From Antrihabitans stalactiti (GTDB lineage Bacteria > Actinomycetota > Actinomycetes > Mycobacteriales > Mycobacteriaceae), in contig NZ_VCQU01000015.1 of the NCBI RefSeq assembly GCF_012932915.1, positions 55,858 to 119,857 of the forward strand: 64,000 nt of DNA, read 5' to 3'. Shown piece after piece: positions 54,234 through 64,000 of the stretch; the stretch's first letter is position 1; each line of letters opens with the position of its first letter. A program made the position numbers and the translations under genes. A model generated the notes under the pieces. It saw only the letters and a program-made list of their open reading frames with translations, searched no databases and had not been told where the DNA came from.

Positions 54234-54824
54234 TCAGCTCTCGACCGGTGCCCAACCGCGGGCGAGGCAGTGCAGTGATTGCTCCCAGATCGCATCGGAA
54301 GCCGGACCGAGGAAGCCGCGTTTCTCCAGCATCACGAGCCCGTGGACTGTCGCCCAGGCTTGCAGGGTGATGGCGTCGACGTCTCCGGCGTAGATCCCCG
54401 CATCGAGGCATCGAACGACCGCGTCGCGCAACCGACCGACTGTGCGAAGACTGAGGGCGACGTCGTCTGCTGTGGGGGAGAACTGGGCGCTGTCGACGAC
54501 GAACATCACGTCGTACAGATAAGGCCGGTCTCGTGCGCTACGGCCATAGGCGAGTCCGAGCGCAAACATGTCGTGGAGTGGGTCGTCGGTATCGGGTATG
54601 CCGTCGAGTACCTCGGCGAAGGCTGCGAATCCGTCGTTGAACATTGCGCGCAACATGCCTGTGCGCGAACCGAATACGGCGTAGACGGCCCGTGTGGTGA
54701 CGTCGGCGTCGGCGGCGACGCCACGCACGGTCACTGCGTCGATGCCGTGTGCGGCGAGGCGTAGCCCTGCGGCACGCAACAGCGCGTCGCGGGTGTCGTC
54801 GTCGTGCACCTTGGGCCTGGCCAA
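54234..54824 (-). CDS. TetR family regulator
   Basis: 196 residues with [45 protein letters not shown] and a WHG-type C-terminal domain ([20 protein letters not shown]). ATG 54824 is 5 bp from an operator-like palindrome, and it is divergent from the Ddn-like gene 45 bp away, so it probably represses both. GGGGCCAGGCCC-like purines were not seen at the ribosome site, so a leaderless start is possible. Confidence 0.92.
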   Translation of the reverse strand: MARPKVHDDDTRDALLRAAGLRLAAHGIDAVTVRGVAADADVTTRAVYAVFGSRTGMLRAMFNDGFAAFAEVLDGIPDTDDPLHDMFALGLAYGRSARDRPYLYDVMFVVDSAQFSPTADDVALSLRTVGRLRDAVVRCLDAGIYAGDVDAITLQAWATVHGLVMLEKRGFLGPASDAIWEQSLHCLARGWAPVES

Positions 54825-54828
54825 CGAT

Positions 54829-54848
54829 CGTAACGTTACAGTGTTACG
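54829..54848. promoter_or_regulatory. TetR operator (CGTAAC/GTTACG)
   Basis: CGTAAC and GTTACG arms with 8-bp spacer, and a nested GTAACGTTAC palindrome sharing the first arm. It overlaps the start region of the TetR gene and lies just before the Ddn-like gene's ribosome site. Confidence 0.75.
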
Positions 54849-54868
54849 AAACTACCTGGGGAGGGGTT

Positions 54869-55405
54869 ATGAGCGACCTGGAAGAGCTTCGACAGGCTGC
54901 GGTTGCGGAGGAGTCGAAGCATGGGCGCCTGCTCACGAAACCCAAGCACGGGCAAATACTGAGCGCACTGATGCTGCCCGGGCTTTGGCTGGCGCCGCCG
55001 TCCGGTTATGGCGTGCTGACGACGACCGGACGCAAGACGGGAAAGCTACGACGCAAATGCATTCGCATCATTCGAGACGGCGATCGCGCATATCTCGTTC
55101 AACTCGTCCCGCCGTCGCTCGGTGTCGAGCGCCCGGGTGCGGTTGCGTCGTGGGTGTGGAACCTCCGGGCGAATCCACATGTGCGGCTTCGTATCCGGGG
55201 TGGCTTTTTCGACGGTGTCGCGCGCGAGATCACAGACGGCGCAGAGTTGGCGCATGCGCGTCGAGTGCTGTGCGAGCCGGTCAAGCTGTTCGACTACGGC
55301 GAGTGCGCCCTGCACCTGCGCGGCGTCCCGAGTCGCGCGAAGATCGGGGAATTGCATCGCTACTGGTTCGATACCGGACATCCGATCGTCGTCGAGCTGA
55401 GCTGA
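54869..55405 (+). CDS. Ddn-like F420-dependent nitroreductase family protein
   Basis: 178 residues. The family core is YGVLTTTGRKTGKLRRKCIRIIRDGDRAYLVQLV and WVWNLRANPHVRLRIRGGFFDG, the deazaflavin-dependent oxidoreductase (DUF385/Ddn) split-barrel fold. Members reduce quinones, nitro compounds or other substrates with reduced F420. GGGGAGGGG 4 nt upstream of ATG 54869 is an excellent ribosome site. It is divergent from, and presumably repressed by, the TetR gene at 54234. Confidence 0.9.
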   Translation: MSDLEELRQAAVAEESKHGRLLTKPKHGQILSALMLPGLWLAPPSGYGVLTTTGRKTGKLRRKCIRIIRDGDRAYLVQLVPPSLGVERPGAVASWVWNLRANPHVRLRIRGGFFDGVAREITDGAELAHARRVLCEPVKLFDYGECALHLRGVPSRAKIGELHRYWFDTGHPIVVELS

Positions 55406-55432
55406 TCGGACCAGTCAGTTAATGTGACGGAC

Positions 55433-57094
55433 ATGACGAGTCCGGAAGAGAAGCTGGCCGCTGCGCGCAAGGCCGCGGCTGAGGCAGCAGCAGCGCTGGA
55501 AGCCGCAGAGAAGGAAGCCGCCGCCGGGCAGCAGGCAGCTGCTCCCGCACCGCAAGCGGGTGGCTCCGACAAGGCCAAGGCAATTGCCGCCGGCTACGCG
55601 TCGGAGGGCGCGGCGCTCGAGCTCGGCACCGTTGTCGTGGACGGCACCGTCGATCCCGAGGCGCGTATCCGGATCCCGTTGGCGACCGTCAACCGGCACG
55701 GCCTCGTCGCGGGCGCCACCGGCACCGGCAAGACCAAGACGCTACAGGGCATTGCCGAGCAGCTGTCGAAAGCCGGTGTGCCTGTTGTGCTTGCCGACGT
55801 CAAGGGCGACCTCTCCGGACTCTCGAAGCCGGGGGAGGAGAACGACAAGATCAAGACTCGCGCCACCGAAACCGGCGCAACGGATTGGGTACCTGCTGGT
55901 TTCCCGACGCAGTTCGTCTCGCTCGGTACCCAGGGGCTCGGCGTGCCGATTCGCGCGACGATCACGTCGTTCGGCCCGATTCTGCTCAGCAAGGTGTTGG
56001 GGCTCAACGAGACTCAGGAGTCCACCCTCGGACTGATCTTCCACTGGGCCGACACCCAGGGCTTGGCACTGCTGGACCTGAAAGACCTGCGATCGGTGAT
56101 CCAGCACCTGACCAGCGACGAAGGCAAAGCCGACCTCAAGGGAATCGGCGGCGTCTCGTCCGCGACCGCGGGCGTCATCCTGCGCGCATTGGTGAACCTG
56201 GAAGCCGACGGCGGCGACACCTTCTTTGGTGAACCCGAACTCGAGACCGAGGATCTGCTGCGGACCGACGGCGGTCAGGGCGTCATCACCCTGTTCGAAC
56301 TCGGCGCGCAGGCGGCGCGGCCCGCGATGTTCTCGACGTTCCTCATGTGGGTGCTGGCGGACTTGTTCCAGACGCTCCCCGAGATCGGCGACGTCGACAA
56401 GCCGAAGCTCGTCTTCATCTTCGACGAGGCGCACCTGCTGTTCGCGGACGCGTCGAAGGCGTTCAAGGATCAGGTCGAGCAGACGGTGAAGCTGATTCGT
56501 TCCAAGGGCGTCGGCGTCTTCTTCTGCACCCAGTTGCCGACCGACATTCCGAACGAGGTCCTCAGCCAGCTCGGCGCGCGGATCCAGCACGCGCTGCGCG
56601 CGTTCACCCCGGACGATCAGGCGGCGCTGAACAAGACGGTCCGTACGTATCCGAAGACAGACGTCTACGACCTCGAAAAAGCGTTGACCTCGTTGGGAAT
56701 TGGCGAGGCTGTCGTGACGGTGCTGTCCGAGAAGGGTGCGCCGACGCCGGTGGCCTGGACGCGGCTGCGCCCACCACGGTCGTTGATGGACACGATCGGC
56801 AACGACGCCATCAGCGCTTCGGCGCACGCCAGCGCGTTGGCCGGTAAGTACGGTCAGACGATCGACCGCGAATCGGCATACGAGAAGATCAGCGCCTCGA
56901 TCGCGGCGGCCCCGCAACCGCCTGCCAAGCCACCGCGCGCCGGCGGCGCCACTCTCGGTCGCCAAGTGGAAGATGACAGCGCCGCCGAGCGGATCATGAA
57001 GAACCCAGCGGTCAAGAGCTTCCTGCGTTCGGCCGCCTCCGCCGCAGGTCGCGAGATCAGCCGCAGCATCTTCGGCACGCGTCGCCGCCGCTGA
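55433..57094 (+). CDS. HerA-like (DUF853) ATPase
   Basis: 553 residues. A coiled, Ala/Glu-rich N-terminus (residues 1-45) precedes the ATPase: Walker A GATGTGKTKT, Walker B LVFIFDEAHLLF, and the DUF853 pattern HALRAFTPDDQAALNKTVRTYP. The family is related to HerA/FtsK motors and usually forms hexamers; its role is unknown. In M. tuberculosis the equivalent (Rv2510c, from memory) lies between orn and the mycolate reductase as here. ATG 55433 is preferred to GTG 55424. The C-terminus ends in a basic GTRRRR run. Confidence 0.92.
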   Translation: MTSPEEKLAAARKAAAEAAAALEAAEKEAAAGQQAAAPAPQAGGSDKAKAIAAGYASEGAALELGTVVVDGTVDPEARIRIPLATVNRHGLVAGATGTGKTKTLQGIAEQLSKAGVPVVLADVKGDLSGLSKPGEENDKIKTRATETGATDWVPAGFPTQFVSLGTQGLGVPIRATITSFGPILLSKVLGLNETQESTLGLIFHWADTQGLALLDLKDLRSVIQHLTSDEGKADLKGIGGVSSATAGVILRALVNLEADGGDTFFGEPELETEDLLRTDGGQGVITLFELGAQAARPAMFSTFLMWVLADLFQTLPEIGDVDKPKLVFIFDEAHLLFADASKAFKDQVEQTVKLIRSKGVGVFFCTQLPTDIPNEVLSQLGARIQHALRAFTPDDQAALNKTVRTYPKTDVYDLEKALTSLGIGEAVVTVLSEKGAPTPVAWTRLRPPRSLMDTIGNDAISASAHASALAGKYGQTIDRESAYEKISASIAAAPQPPAKPPRAGGATLGRQVEDDSAAERIMKNPAVKSFLRSAASAAGREISRSIFGTRRRR

Positions 57095-57143
57095 CCCCGT
57101 GCGCGAGTCTCACCCCGCCAGGGGTGAAATTCGCGCACAGTTG

Positions 57144-57947
57144 TCAGCTACCCAGCTTCTTGTAAAAATTGCCGACGATCGGGGCGACGATCGCGCGCGG
57201 ACTGTATTGCCCGGCGACTGACATGCCCTTGCTGAGGATGCCCGGCACGACGCGCATCTTGTTGCGGGCCAATGCATCCAGTGACACGCGTGCCGTGTAT
57301 TCGCTCGAGATCCAAAGGAAGTCGGGGACGAGCTTGTCGACGATGGACGCGTCGGCGGGGTCGGGCGTTTCAGTGCGGACCGGTCCGGGCGCGAGCAGCG
57401 TGACGTTCACGCCTGTGCCCTTCAGCTCGCTGCGCAGCGACTCGGAGAACGTGTTGACGAACGCCTTCGTGGCCGCGTAGGTCGCGTTGTTCGGGATCGG
57501 CATGTTCCCCGCCGCGGACCCGCTGATCAAGATTCCACCGGTGCCTCGCGCGAGCATCCCCGGCAGCACCGCGAGGGTGAGGTCGTGCACCGCAACGGCA
57601 TTCAGCTCGACCTGGTCGCGCTCGTACCCCGGGTCGAGATCCGCGACCGCGCCGAACGTCGCAATGCCCGCGTTGTTGCACAGGATCGAGATATCGCGAG
57701 ACGCCAGTTCGTCGGCCAGCACCTGGCGTTGCGCGCGGTCCGCAAGGTCGACGGGACGGACCTCGACGGTCACGCCGTACTGCGCGCGCAACTCGGCGGC
57801 CAGCGCCTCGAGTAGCTCACCGCGACGCGCGGTGAGGATCAGCGAATGCCCTCGAGACGCCAGTTCGGCGGCCAGCGCGACGCCGATGCCAGACGACGCG
57901 CCTGTCACAACGGCTCGGTTTTCGGGTGTAGGTATCGGCAAGCTCAC
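57144..57947 (-). CDS. cmrA: Mycolate reductase (CmrA type SDR)
   Basis: 267 residues. SDR motifs VVTGASSGIGVALA, NNAGIATFGAVADL, Ser in ILISGSAAGNMPIPNN and YAATK. The sequence closely resembles, from memory, Rv2509/CmrA, including LNAVAVHDLTLAVLPGM, APGPVRTE, LVPDFLWISSEYTARVSLDALARNKMRVVPG and APIVGNFYKKLG. CmrA reduces the beta-keto group of the condensed mycolate precursor, the last step of mycolic acid synthesis. Its presence beside the HerA-like ATPase and orn marks a mycolate-bearing organism. ATG 57947; upstream lies a 21-bp-stem palindrome and fadH. Confidence 0.93.
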   Translation of the reverse strand: MSLPIPTPENRAVVTGASSGIGVALAAELASRGHSLILTARRGELLEALAAELRAQYGVTVEVRPVDLADRAQRQVLADELASRDISILCNNAGIATFGAVADLDPGYERDQVELNAVAVHDLTLAVLPGMLARGTGGILISGSAAGNMPIPNNATYAATKAFVNTFSESLRSELKGTGVNVTLLAPGPVRTETPDPADASIVDKLVPDFLWISSEYTARVSLDALARNKMRVVPGILSKGMSVAGQYSPRAIVAPIVGNFYKKLGS

Positions 57948-57971
57948 GACCCGGAGCCTATCGGGCCCACA

Positions 57972-58017
57972 CTCGTGAGTCTTTTAGGAGTCTATGGACT
58001 CCTAAAAGACTCACGAG
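57972..58017. repeat. Perfect 21-bp-stem palindrome
   Basis: Two perfect 21-bp arms with a 4-nt loop (tatg). The left arm begins CTCGTGAGTCTTTTAGGAG. There is no T-run after either side, so a simple intrinsic terminator is not the best explanation. It lies 3 bp past the fadH stop and 24 bp before cmrA. Seventeen bases of one arm recur at 63875-63891, so it belongs to a dispersed family. Confidence 0.75.
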
Positions 58018-58020
58018 GGG

Positions 58021-60626
<2,606 letters not shown>

Positions 60627-60657
60627 GCCGGAATCGTATATGCACCCCGGTGCCTAT

Positions 60658-60669
60658 GCAACTAGTTGC
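60658..60669. promoter_or_regulatory. PadR operator candidate (GCAACTAGTTGC)
   Basis: Perfect 12-bp palindrome with a CTAG centre, in the 124 bp between the PadR and MFS genes; a further CAAACTAC follows. PadR sites are commonly of this kind. Confidence 0.55.
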
Positions 60670-60750
60670 GCATCAAACTACTGTGAGTGAATTTCGCCCC
60701 TATAGGGGCTAGACGCGCGCACGGGGGGTGAAGCCGCATACGCTCCCAGC

Positions 60751-62067
60751 GTGACCTCGAGTATCGGCCAAGCGGCCACCCGCAAGCAGGTTTTCGCGTG
60801 GGGGCTGTGGGACTGGGGATCGTCGTCGTTCAACGTCGTCACGCTGACGTTCGTCTTCTCCGTCTACCTGACGGACAAGGTCGGCGAAAACCTCCCAGGG
60901 TCGATCTCGGCCGGCACGTGGTTCAGCTGGTCGCTCGGTATCGCCGGGTTCTTCGTCGCGGTACTCGCACCGATCAGCGGGCAATATTTCGACGCGTCGG
61001 GCCGACGTAAACGATCGCTCGGCGTCCTGAGTGCACTGACCGTCGTATTGATGGCGGCGATGTTCTTCGTGAAGGACTCCTATCAATACCTCTGGCTCGG
61101 CCTCGTCCTGCTCGGACTCGCGTCGATCGCCGCCGAGCTTGCCGTGGTCCCGTACAACGCGATGCTGCGTCAGGTGTCGACGCCGGAAACGATCGGTCGG
61201 GTCTCCGGATTCGGCTGGGCGATGGGGTATTTCGGCGGGATCGTGCTGTTGCTCGTGTCGTATTTCGGATTCATCGCGGGACACGGGGATACGCGAGGAC
61301 TGCTGGGGATCGCGACCGAGGACGGTCTCAACATCCGTCTCGTCGCACTCCTCGCTGCCGTCTGGTACCTGTGCTTCACCATTCCCGTGCTGTTCGCCGT
61401 CCCGGAACCGCCAAAATTCGACACCGATCCCGGGGCGGCCGACGCGGGATTCCTTCAGTCGTATCGCGTGCTCTGGCGTGACATCCGCGATCTGTGGAAA
61501 ACGGACCGTAACGTCGTCTACTTCCTCGGCGCCAGCGCGCTGTTTCGCGACGGGCTTGCCGGGATCTTTGCTTTCGGTGCGATCCTCGCCGTCGGTGTAT
61601 ATGGAATCGCCGACGACGACGTCCTGCTGTTCGGCATCGCGGCAAATGTGGTCGCGGCTGTGGGCGCGCTCGTCGCGGGACGATTCGACGACAACGTCGG
61701 GCCCAAGGCTGTTATCCGTTTTTCGTTGATCTCGCTGCTCGTGGCCGGCGTGGTGCTGCTTGTGGTCTCGGGGCCGGTGATGTTCTGGGTGTTCGGGTTG
61801 CTGCTCTGCCTGTTCGTCGGTCCCGCACAGTCGTCGGCGCGCACGTACCTTGCCCGACTGACGCCGCCTGGACGGGAAGGCCAGTTGTTCGGGCTTTACG
61901 CGACGACGGGACGCGCGGTGACGTTCCTTGCACCGACGCTGTTCGGCCTGTTCGCCTGGCTGTTCGGTACCGACCGGGCAGGCATCATCGGCATCCTCGT
62001 GGTCCTCGGCGTCGGACTCGCCGCATTGATGCTGGTGCGTGCCCCCGAAGCAAACGTCGAGCAGTAA
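60751..62067 (+). CDS. MFS transporter, UMF1/Atg22-like
   Basis: 438 residues, 12 membrane segments. The start KQVFAWGLWDWGSSSFNVVTLTFVFSVYL is the UMF1-family signature, followed by SLGVLSALTVVLMAAMFF, ELAVVPYNAMLRQVSTPETIGRVSGFGWAMGYFGG and a C-terminal half with GPAQSSARTYLARLTPPGREGQLFGLYATTGRAVTFLAPTLFG. UMF1 members include yeast vacuolar amino-acid exporter Atg22; bacterial substrates are unknown. GTG 60751 is the first start in frame. The convergent TetR gene begins directly at its stop codon. Confidence 0.93.
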   Translation: MTSSIGQAATRKQVFAWGLWDWGSSSFNVVTLTFVFSVYLTDKVGENLPGSISAGTWFSWSLGIAGFFVAVLAPISGQYFDASGRRKRSLGVLSALTVVLMAAMFFVKDSYQYLWLGLVLLGLASIAAELAVVPYNAMLRQVSTPETIGRVSGFGWAMGYFGGIVLLLVSYFGFIAGHGDTRGLLGIATEDGLNIRLVALLAAVWYLCFTIPVLFAVPEPPKFDTDPGAADAGFLQSYRVLWRDIRDLWKTDRNVVYFLGASALFRDGLAGIFAFGAILAVGVYGIADDDVLLFGIAANVVAAVGALVAGRFDDNVGPKAVIRFSLISLLVAGVVLLVVSGPVMFWVFGLLLCLFVGPAQSSARTYLARLTPPGREGQLFGLYATTGRAVTFLAPTLFGLFAWLFGTDRAGIIGILVVLGVGLAALMLVRAPEANVEQ

Positions 62068-62685
62068 CTAGTCCCTCGTCGGACGCCACGCCGCGACGCC
62101 GACGAGGAGCAGTCGCAATTGCTTGCGGGCGCGGACCAACACGTCGTCCTGGTCTGCCGGGTTTGCGGTGTGATAGGCAGCCAATGCATCAAGCATCGCG
62201 GAGACAATCAGGTCCGCGGCCATTTCCAAGTCTTCGGTGTCCCAATCCGACGTCGTCGATTGGCGCGAAAGATCGATTGCGATTTCGGCGATGATCAGCC
62301 GCAGTTCGGTTTCGATGGCGCGGCGAATACGCGGCGCACCGCCGTACCGTTCCCGATATACGAAGCGGAACAGGTCCGGATTCTTGCGCGCGTTGTCGAT
62401 GAACACCGACAGCCGCTGGTCGGCGTCCGTTGCGTTGGGTCCGCGGCGGGCGTCTCGCAAACTGTTCTTCAGTGCACGCGTGCTTTCGTCGACCAAGGCG
62501 AGCCCGAGATCGTCGAGTGAATCGAAGTGGCGATAGAAGCCGGTCGGAACGATATCGGCAGCCCTGGCGACCTCCCGCAGGCTGACTCCCGAAAAACCAT
62601 GCACCGTTGCAAGTTTGAGCGCCCCGTCGAGCAGCGCGCGGCGAGTCTGCTCCTTGCGCTCAGCTCGCGATTGTTGTGCCGTCAC
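62068..62685 (-). CDS. TetR regulator, DesT/FabR-like
   Basis: 205 residues. TetR HTH TRRALLDGALKLATVHGFSGVSLREVARAADIVPTGFYRHFDSLDDLGLALVDE. The sequence after it (LSVFIDNARKNPDLFRFVYRERYGGAPRIRRAIETEL) and TGFYRHFDS pattern resemble the DesT/FabR group, which sense unsaturated/saturated acyl-CoA. Start at GTG 62685; an in-frame 40-codon extension crosses the divergent promoter. It is divergent from the 70-residue gene. The fused desaturase at 39 kb would be an attractive but untested target. Confidence 0.88.
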   Translation of the reverse strand: MTAQQSRAERKEQTRRALLDGALKLATVHGFSGVSLREVARAADIVPTGFYRHFDSLDDLGLALVDESTRALKNSLRDARRGPNATDADQRLSVFIDNARKNPDLFRFVYRERYGGAPRIRRAIETELRLIIAEIAIDLSRQSTTSDWDTEDLEMAADLIVSAMLDALAAYHTANPADQDDVLVRARKQLRLLLVGVAAWRPTRD

Positions 62686-62766
62686 CTGGCTAAATGTACA
62701 GGTGTGCACCGAGGGGTTATTGTTCGAAGAGTCACCAGCACGCCGCAGCTTAGGGGTACCGCCATC

Positions 62767-62979
62767 ATGGTCGGAAGTTTCGAGAGCAACAAAGACATCG
62801 TTCAAGACCTGACAGAGCAGGCCGCAACACGCGTCGGCAATATCGCGAACATCATCACCGACGCAGTCAAAGGTGTCGCCAAAGAGGTCGGCGACCTCAT
62901 TTCTGACGGCATCGAGATGCGCGATGCGTCGAAGAAGGCACGCGAAGACGGAACGGTCGACGCTGAGGTCGTCGACTAG
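62767..62979 (+). CDS. 70-residue helical protein of unknown function
   Basis: Residues ILEVQDLT-type heptads: FESNKDIVQDLTEQAATRVGNIANIITDAVKGVAKEVGDLISDGIEMRDASKKARED, a continuous amphipathic helix with alternating charged and small hydrophobic residues, and an acidic end. No membrane helix. TAGGGG lies 11 nt before ATG 62767. It is divergent from the TetR gene and ends 17 bp before a good terminator. The compactness and terminator support a real gene; no family is recognised. Confidence 0.7.
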   Translation: MVGSFESNKDIVQDLTEQAATRVGNIANIITDAVKGVAKEVGDLISDGIEMRDASKKAREDGTVDAEVVD

Positions 62980-62996
62980 ACCTGCACTCTCTGTTG

Positions 62997-63027
62997 AGGG
63001 CCGTCTCCCACATCGGGAGGCGGCCCT
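62997..63027 (+). terminator. Terminator of the 70-residue protein gene
   Basis: Stem AGGGCCGTCTCCC / GGGAGGCGGCCCT (one G-U) with a 5-nt loop and TTAC tail. Confidence 0.8.
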
Positions 63028-63228
63028 TACTCATTCGTGAAGCCTCCCCGCACCGCGGATGTTCTTGTGCGCCTTGGCTTCTGCGCTTATCACTTCTCGC
63101 GAATGTGCCGCTACCGAACGGTGGAAACAGATCTATCACAAAAAGATAACAAATCAGTCTCGGATCGGGTATCGTCAGATTTGTTGAACTTCGCGCCTTG
63201 AAAATGGGGCCAAAGGAGGTCGAGCGAC

Positions 63229-63870
63229 ATGGGCCGACACAGCGTAGGAGCAGACGGGACCGTTGCGTTGCTGGGCAACGGTGCATTGCTAGGAAATCGA
63301 GTTCTGGTGGGTAACGCATTTGTGCCCGCGGCGTACCTTCGCGATACGCATTCTTGGGGGCGCGCTCATACCGTCGCTGCGGCTGCCGTCGCTTTGATCG
63401 GAGTCGGCGCGCTCGGCACAATCGCCGACGATTGGTGGGCGCGCGAAAGCTACACGGAGTCGGCCGTCATGGCCTACGACCATCCGATCGTGCTCGCACC
63501 TGCAGTGCCCGCTGCTCCGGTCGCTGAACAACCCGTCGTCGCCGCGCTGCCCACGGAAACAGTGGTCGCGGTGGCTCCAGTCGTGCCGCAAGTTGTTGCA
63601 CCCGCCGCTCCCGCCGTCCCGACGGTGCGCGTCGTGCCCACCGCTGCGCCGATCGCGACCGCGGTTGCTCCGCAAGTTGCCGAGCCCGCTCCTCAGGTCG
63701 TCCAAGAGGCGCCCGCCGAACCCGTGCAAACTCGCGTCGGTCAGCCGGACGGCTCGCTTCTTTTCCCAGGCGAGCCTCCGCCGCCGCCACTGATCCAAGA
63801 CCCAGGCGCTTTCCAACAGTGGATGGGCAATCACTTGGACCTGAAGGTGAAGTGGCTCGAAGGGCGCTGA
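63229..63870 (+). CDS. Pro/Ala-rich membrane-anchored protein
   Basis: 213 residues starting MGRHSVGADGTVALLGN. One membrane segment (AAAAVALIGVGALGTIA, residues about 50-66) is followed by a low-complexity region rich in Ala, Val and Pro (about 80-160, many APVVPQV/AEPAPQV units), then a Pro run and a short ending DPGAFQQWMGNHLDLKVKWLEGR. AAAGGAGG is 9 nt before ATG. The long Ala/Pro stretch probably spans the cell wall. No known domain is recognised. In the mycobacterial neighbourhood a Pro-rich membrane protein (Rv2507) is also next to these genes, from memory. Confidence 0.75.
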   Translation: MGRHSVGADGTVALLGNGALLGNRVLVGNAFVPAAYLRDTHSWGRAHTVAAAAVALIGVGALGTIADDWWARESYTESAVMAYDHPIVLAPAVPAAPVAEQPVVAALPTETVVAVAPVVPQVVAPAAPAVPTVRVVPTAAPIATAVAPQVAEPAPQVVQEAPAEPVQTRVGQPDGSLLFPGEPPPPPLIQDPGAFQQWMGNHLDLKVKWLEGR

Positions 63871-63874
63871 CGCA

Positions 63875-63891
63875 CCCCTCGTGAGTCTTTT
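63875..63891 (+). repeat. Half-copy of the 57972 palindrome
   Basis: CCCCTCGTGAGTCTTTT is identical (reverse complement) to 58004-58020 of the perfect palindrome upstream of cmrA. It starts 5 bp past the stop of the previous gene. The second arm is not present. Confidence 0.6.
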
Positions 63892-64000
63892 TGGGCTCTA
63901 CTGACGTAACCGTGGGTGGTTGTGTCGCATATGGGTGCGCACGCCGTTGTCCCAGTAGCGTTCTGGCTTGTCTAAGGTCGGTCGGCTACTTGTGCGGGGT

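Overview
The window is GC-rich chromosomal DNA of a mycolic-acid-producing actinomycete, most likely Rhodococcus or a close relative. The best marker is a block with a CmrA-type mycolate reductase, a HerA-like (DUF853) ATPase and oligoribonuclease, arranged as I remember from Mycobacterium. Many TetR regulators, acyl-CoA enzymes and a mycothiol-style tyrosine pathway (no GSH-type isomerase gene nearby) agree with this. No rRNA, CRISPR array or intact integrase was seen.

Layout. 1-1.1 kb: end of a secreted lipase and a SUKH-domain protein. 1.1-5.1 kb: a translationally coupled ACAD / APH-kinase / SDR operon resembling the lva and ACAD11 system for 4-hydroxy acids, divergent from a double-HTH regulator. 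5.5-9.6 kb: SnoaL-like protein, cstA with its ybdD partner, and an MgtC-like protein. 9.6-14.2 kb: a fused PTS phosphotransferase (EIIA-HPr-EI), an esterase and a beta-propeller protein. 14.3-19.4 kb: phenylalanine/tyrosine catabolism (Lrp/AsnC regulator, hppD-hmgA-fahA, and convergent phhA). 19.5-24.3 kb: a DUF4352-like protein, a decayed tract (half an MFS gene, a GntR remnant), two redox genes, TetR and a VOC protein. 24.5-33.2 kb: a surface-glycan locus with two GT39 paralogues, a membrane-anchored protein, a 30-residue small protein, a GT2-GtrA flippase/transferase fusion and an OmpR-type two-component pair. 33.3-39 kb: CocE hydrolase, SDR, enoyl-CoA hydratase and acyl-CoA synthetase under a TetR regulator. 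39-42.3 kb: a three-domain self-sufficient fatty acid desaturase and an AraC regulator.

42.4-51.8 kb looks like accessory DNA stacked on tRNA-Lys(CTT). Three copies of the tRNA 3' end plus its downstream terminator occur at 42.6, 44.6 and 51.7 kb, and the first two also share an element-like right flank. The cargo is an SDR pseudogene, a membrane protein, a flavin amine-oxidase-like protein, a Ser/Thr kinase, and an ArsR-CDF zinc efflux pair. 52-60.6 kb returns to core genome: L,D-transpeptidase, tRNA-His, orn, TetR/Ddn-like pair, HerA-like ATPase, cmrA, and fadH with its PadR regulator. 60.7-64 kb: an MFS (UMF1) transporter, a DesT/FabR-like TetR regulator, a 70-residue protein and a Pro/Ala-rich membrane protein.

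The points most worth a second look are the tandem tRNA-Lys duplications, the 30-residue aromatic-rich protein, the fused PTS protein whose EIIA active-site His is Asp, the desaturase-reductase-ferredoxin fusion, the lva-like operon, and a perfect 21-bp-stem palindrome with a second half-copy at the right edge.
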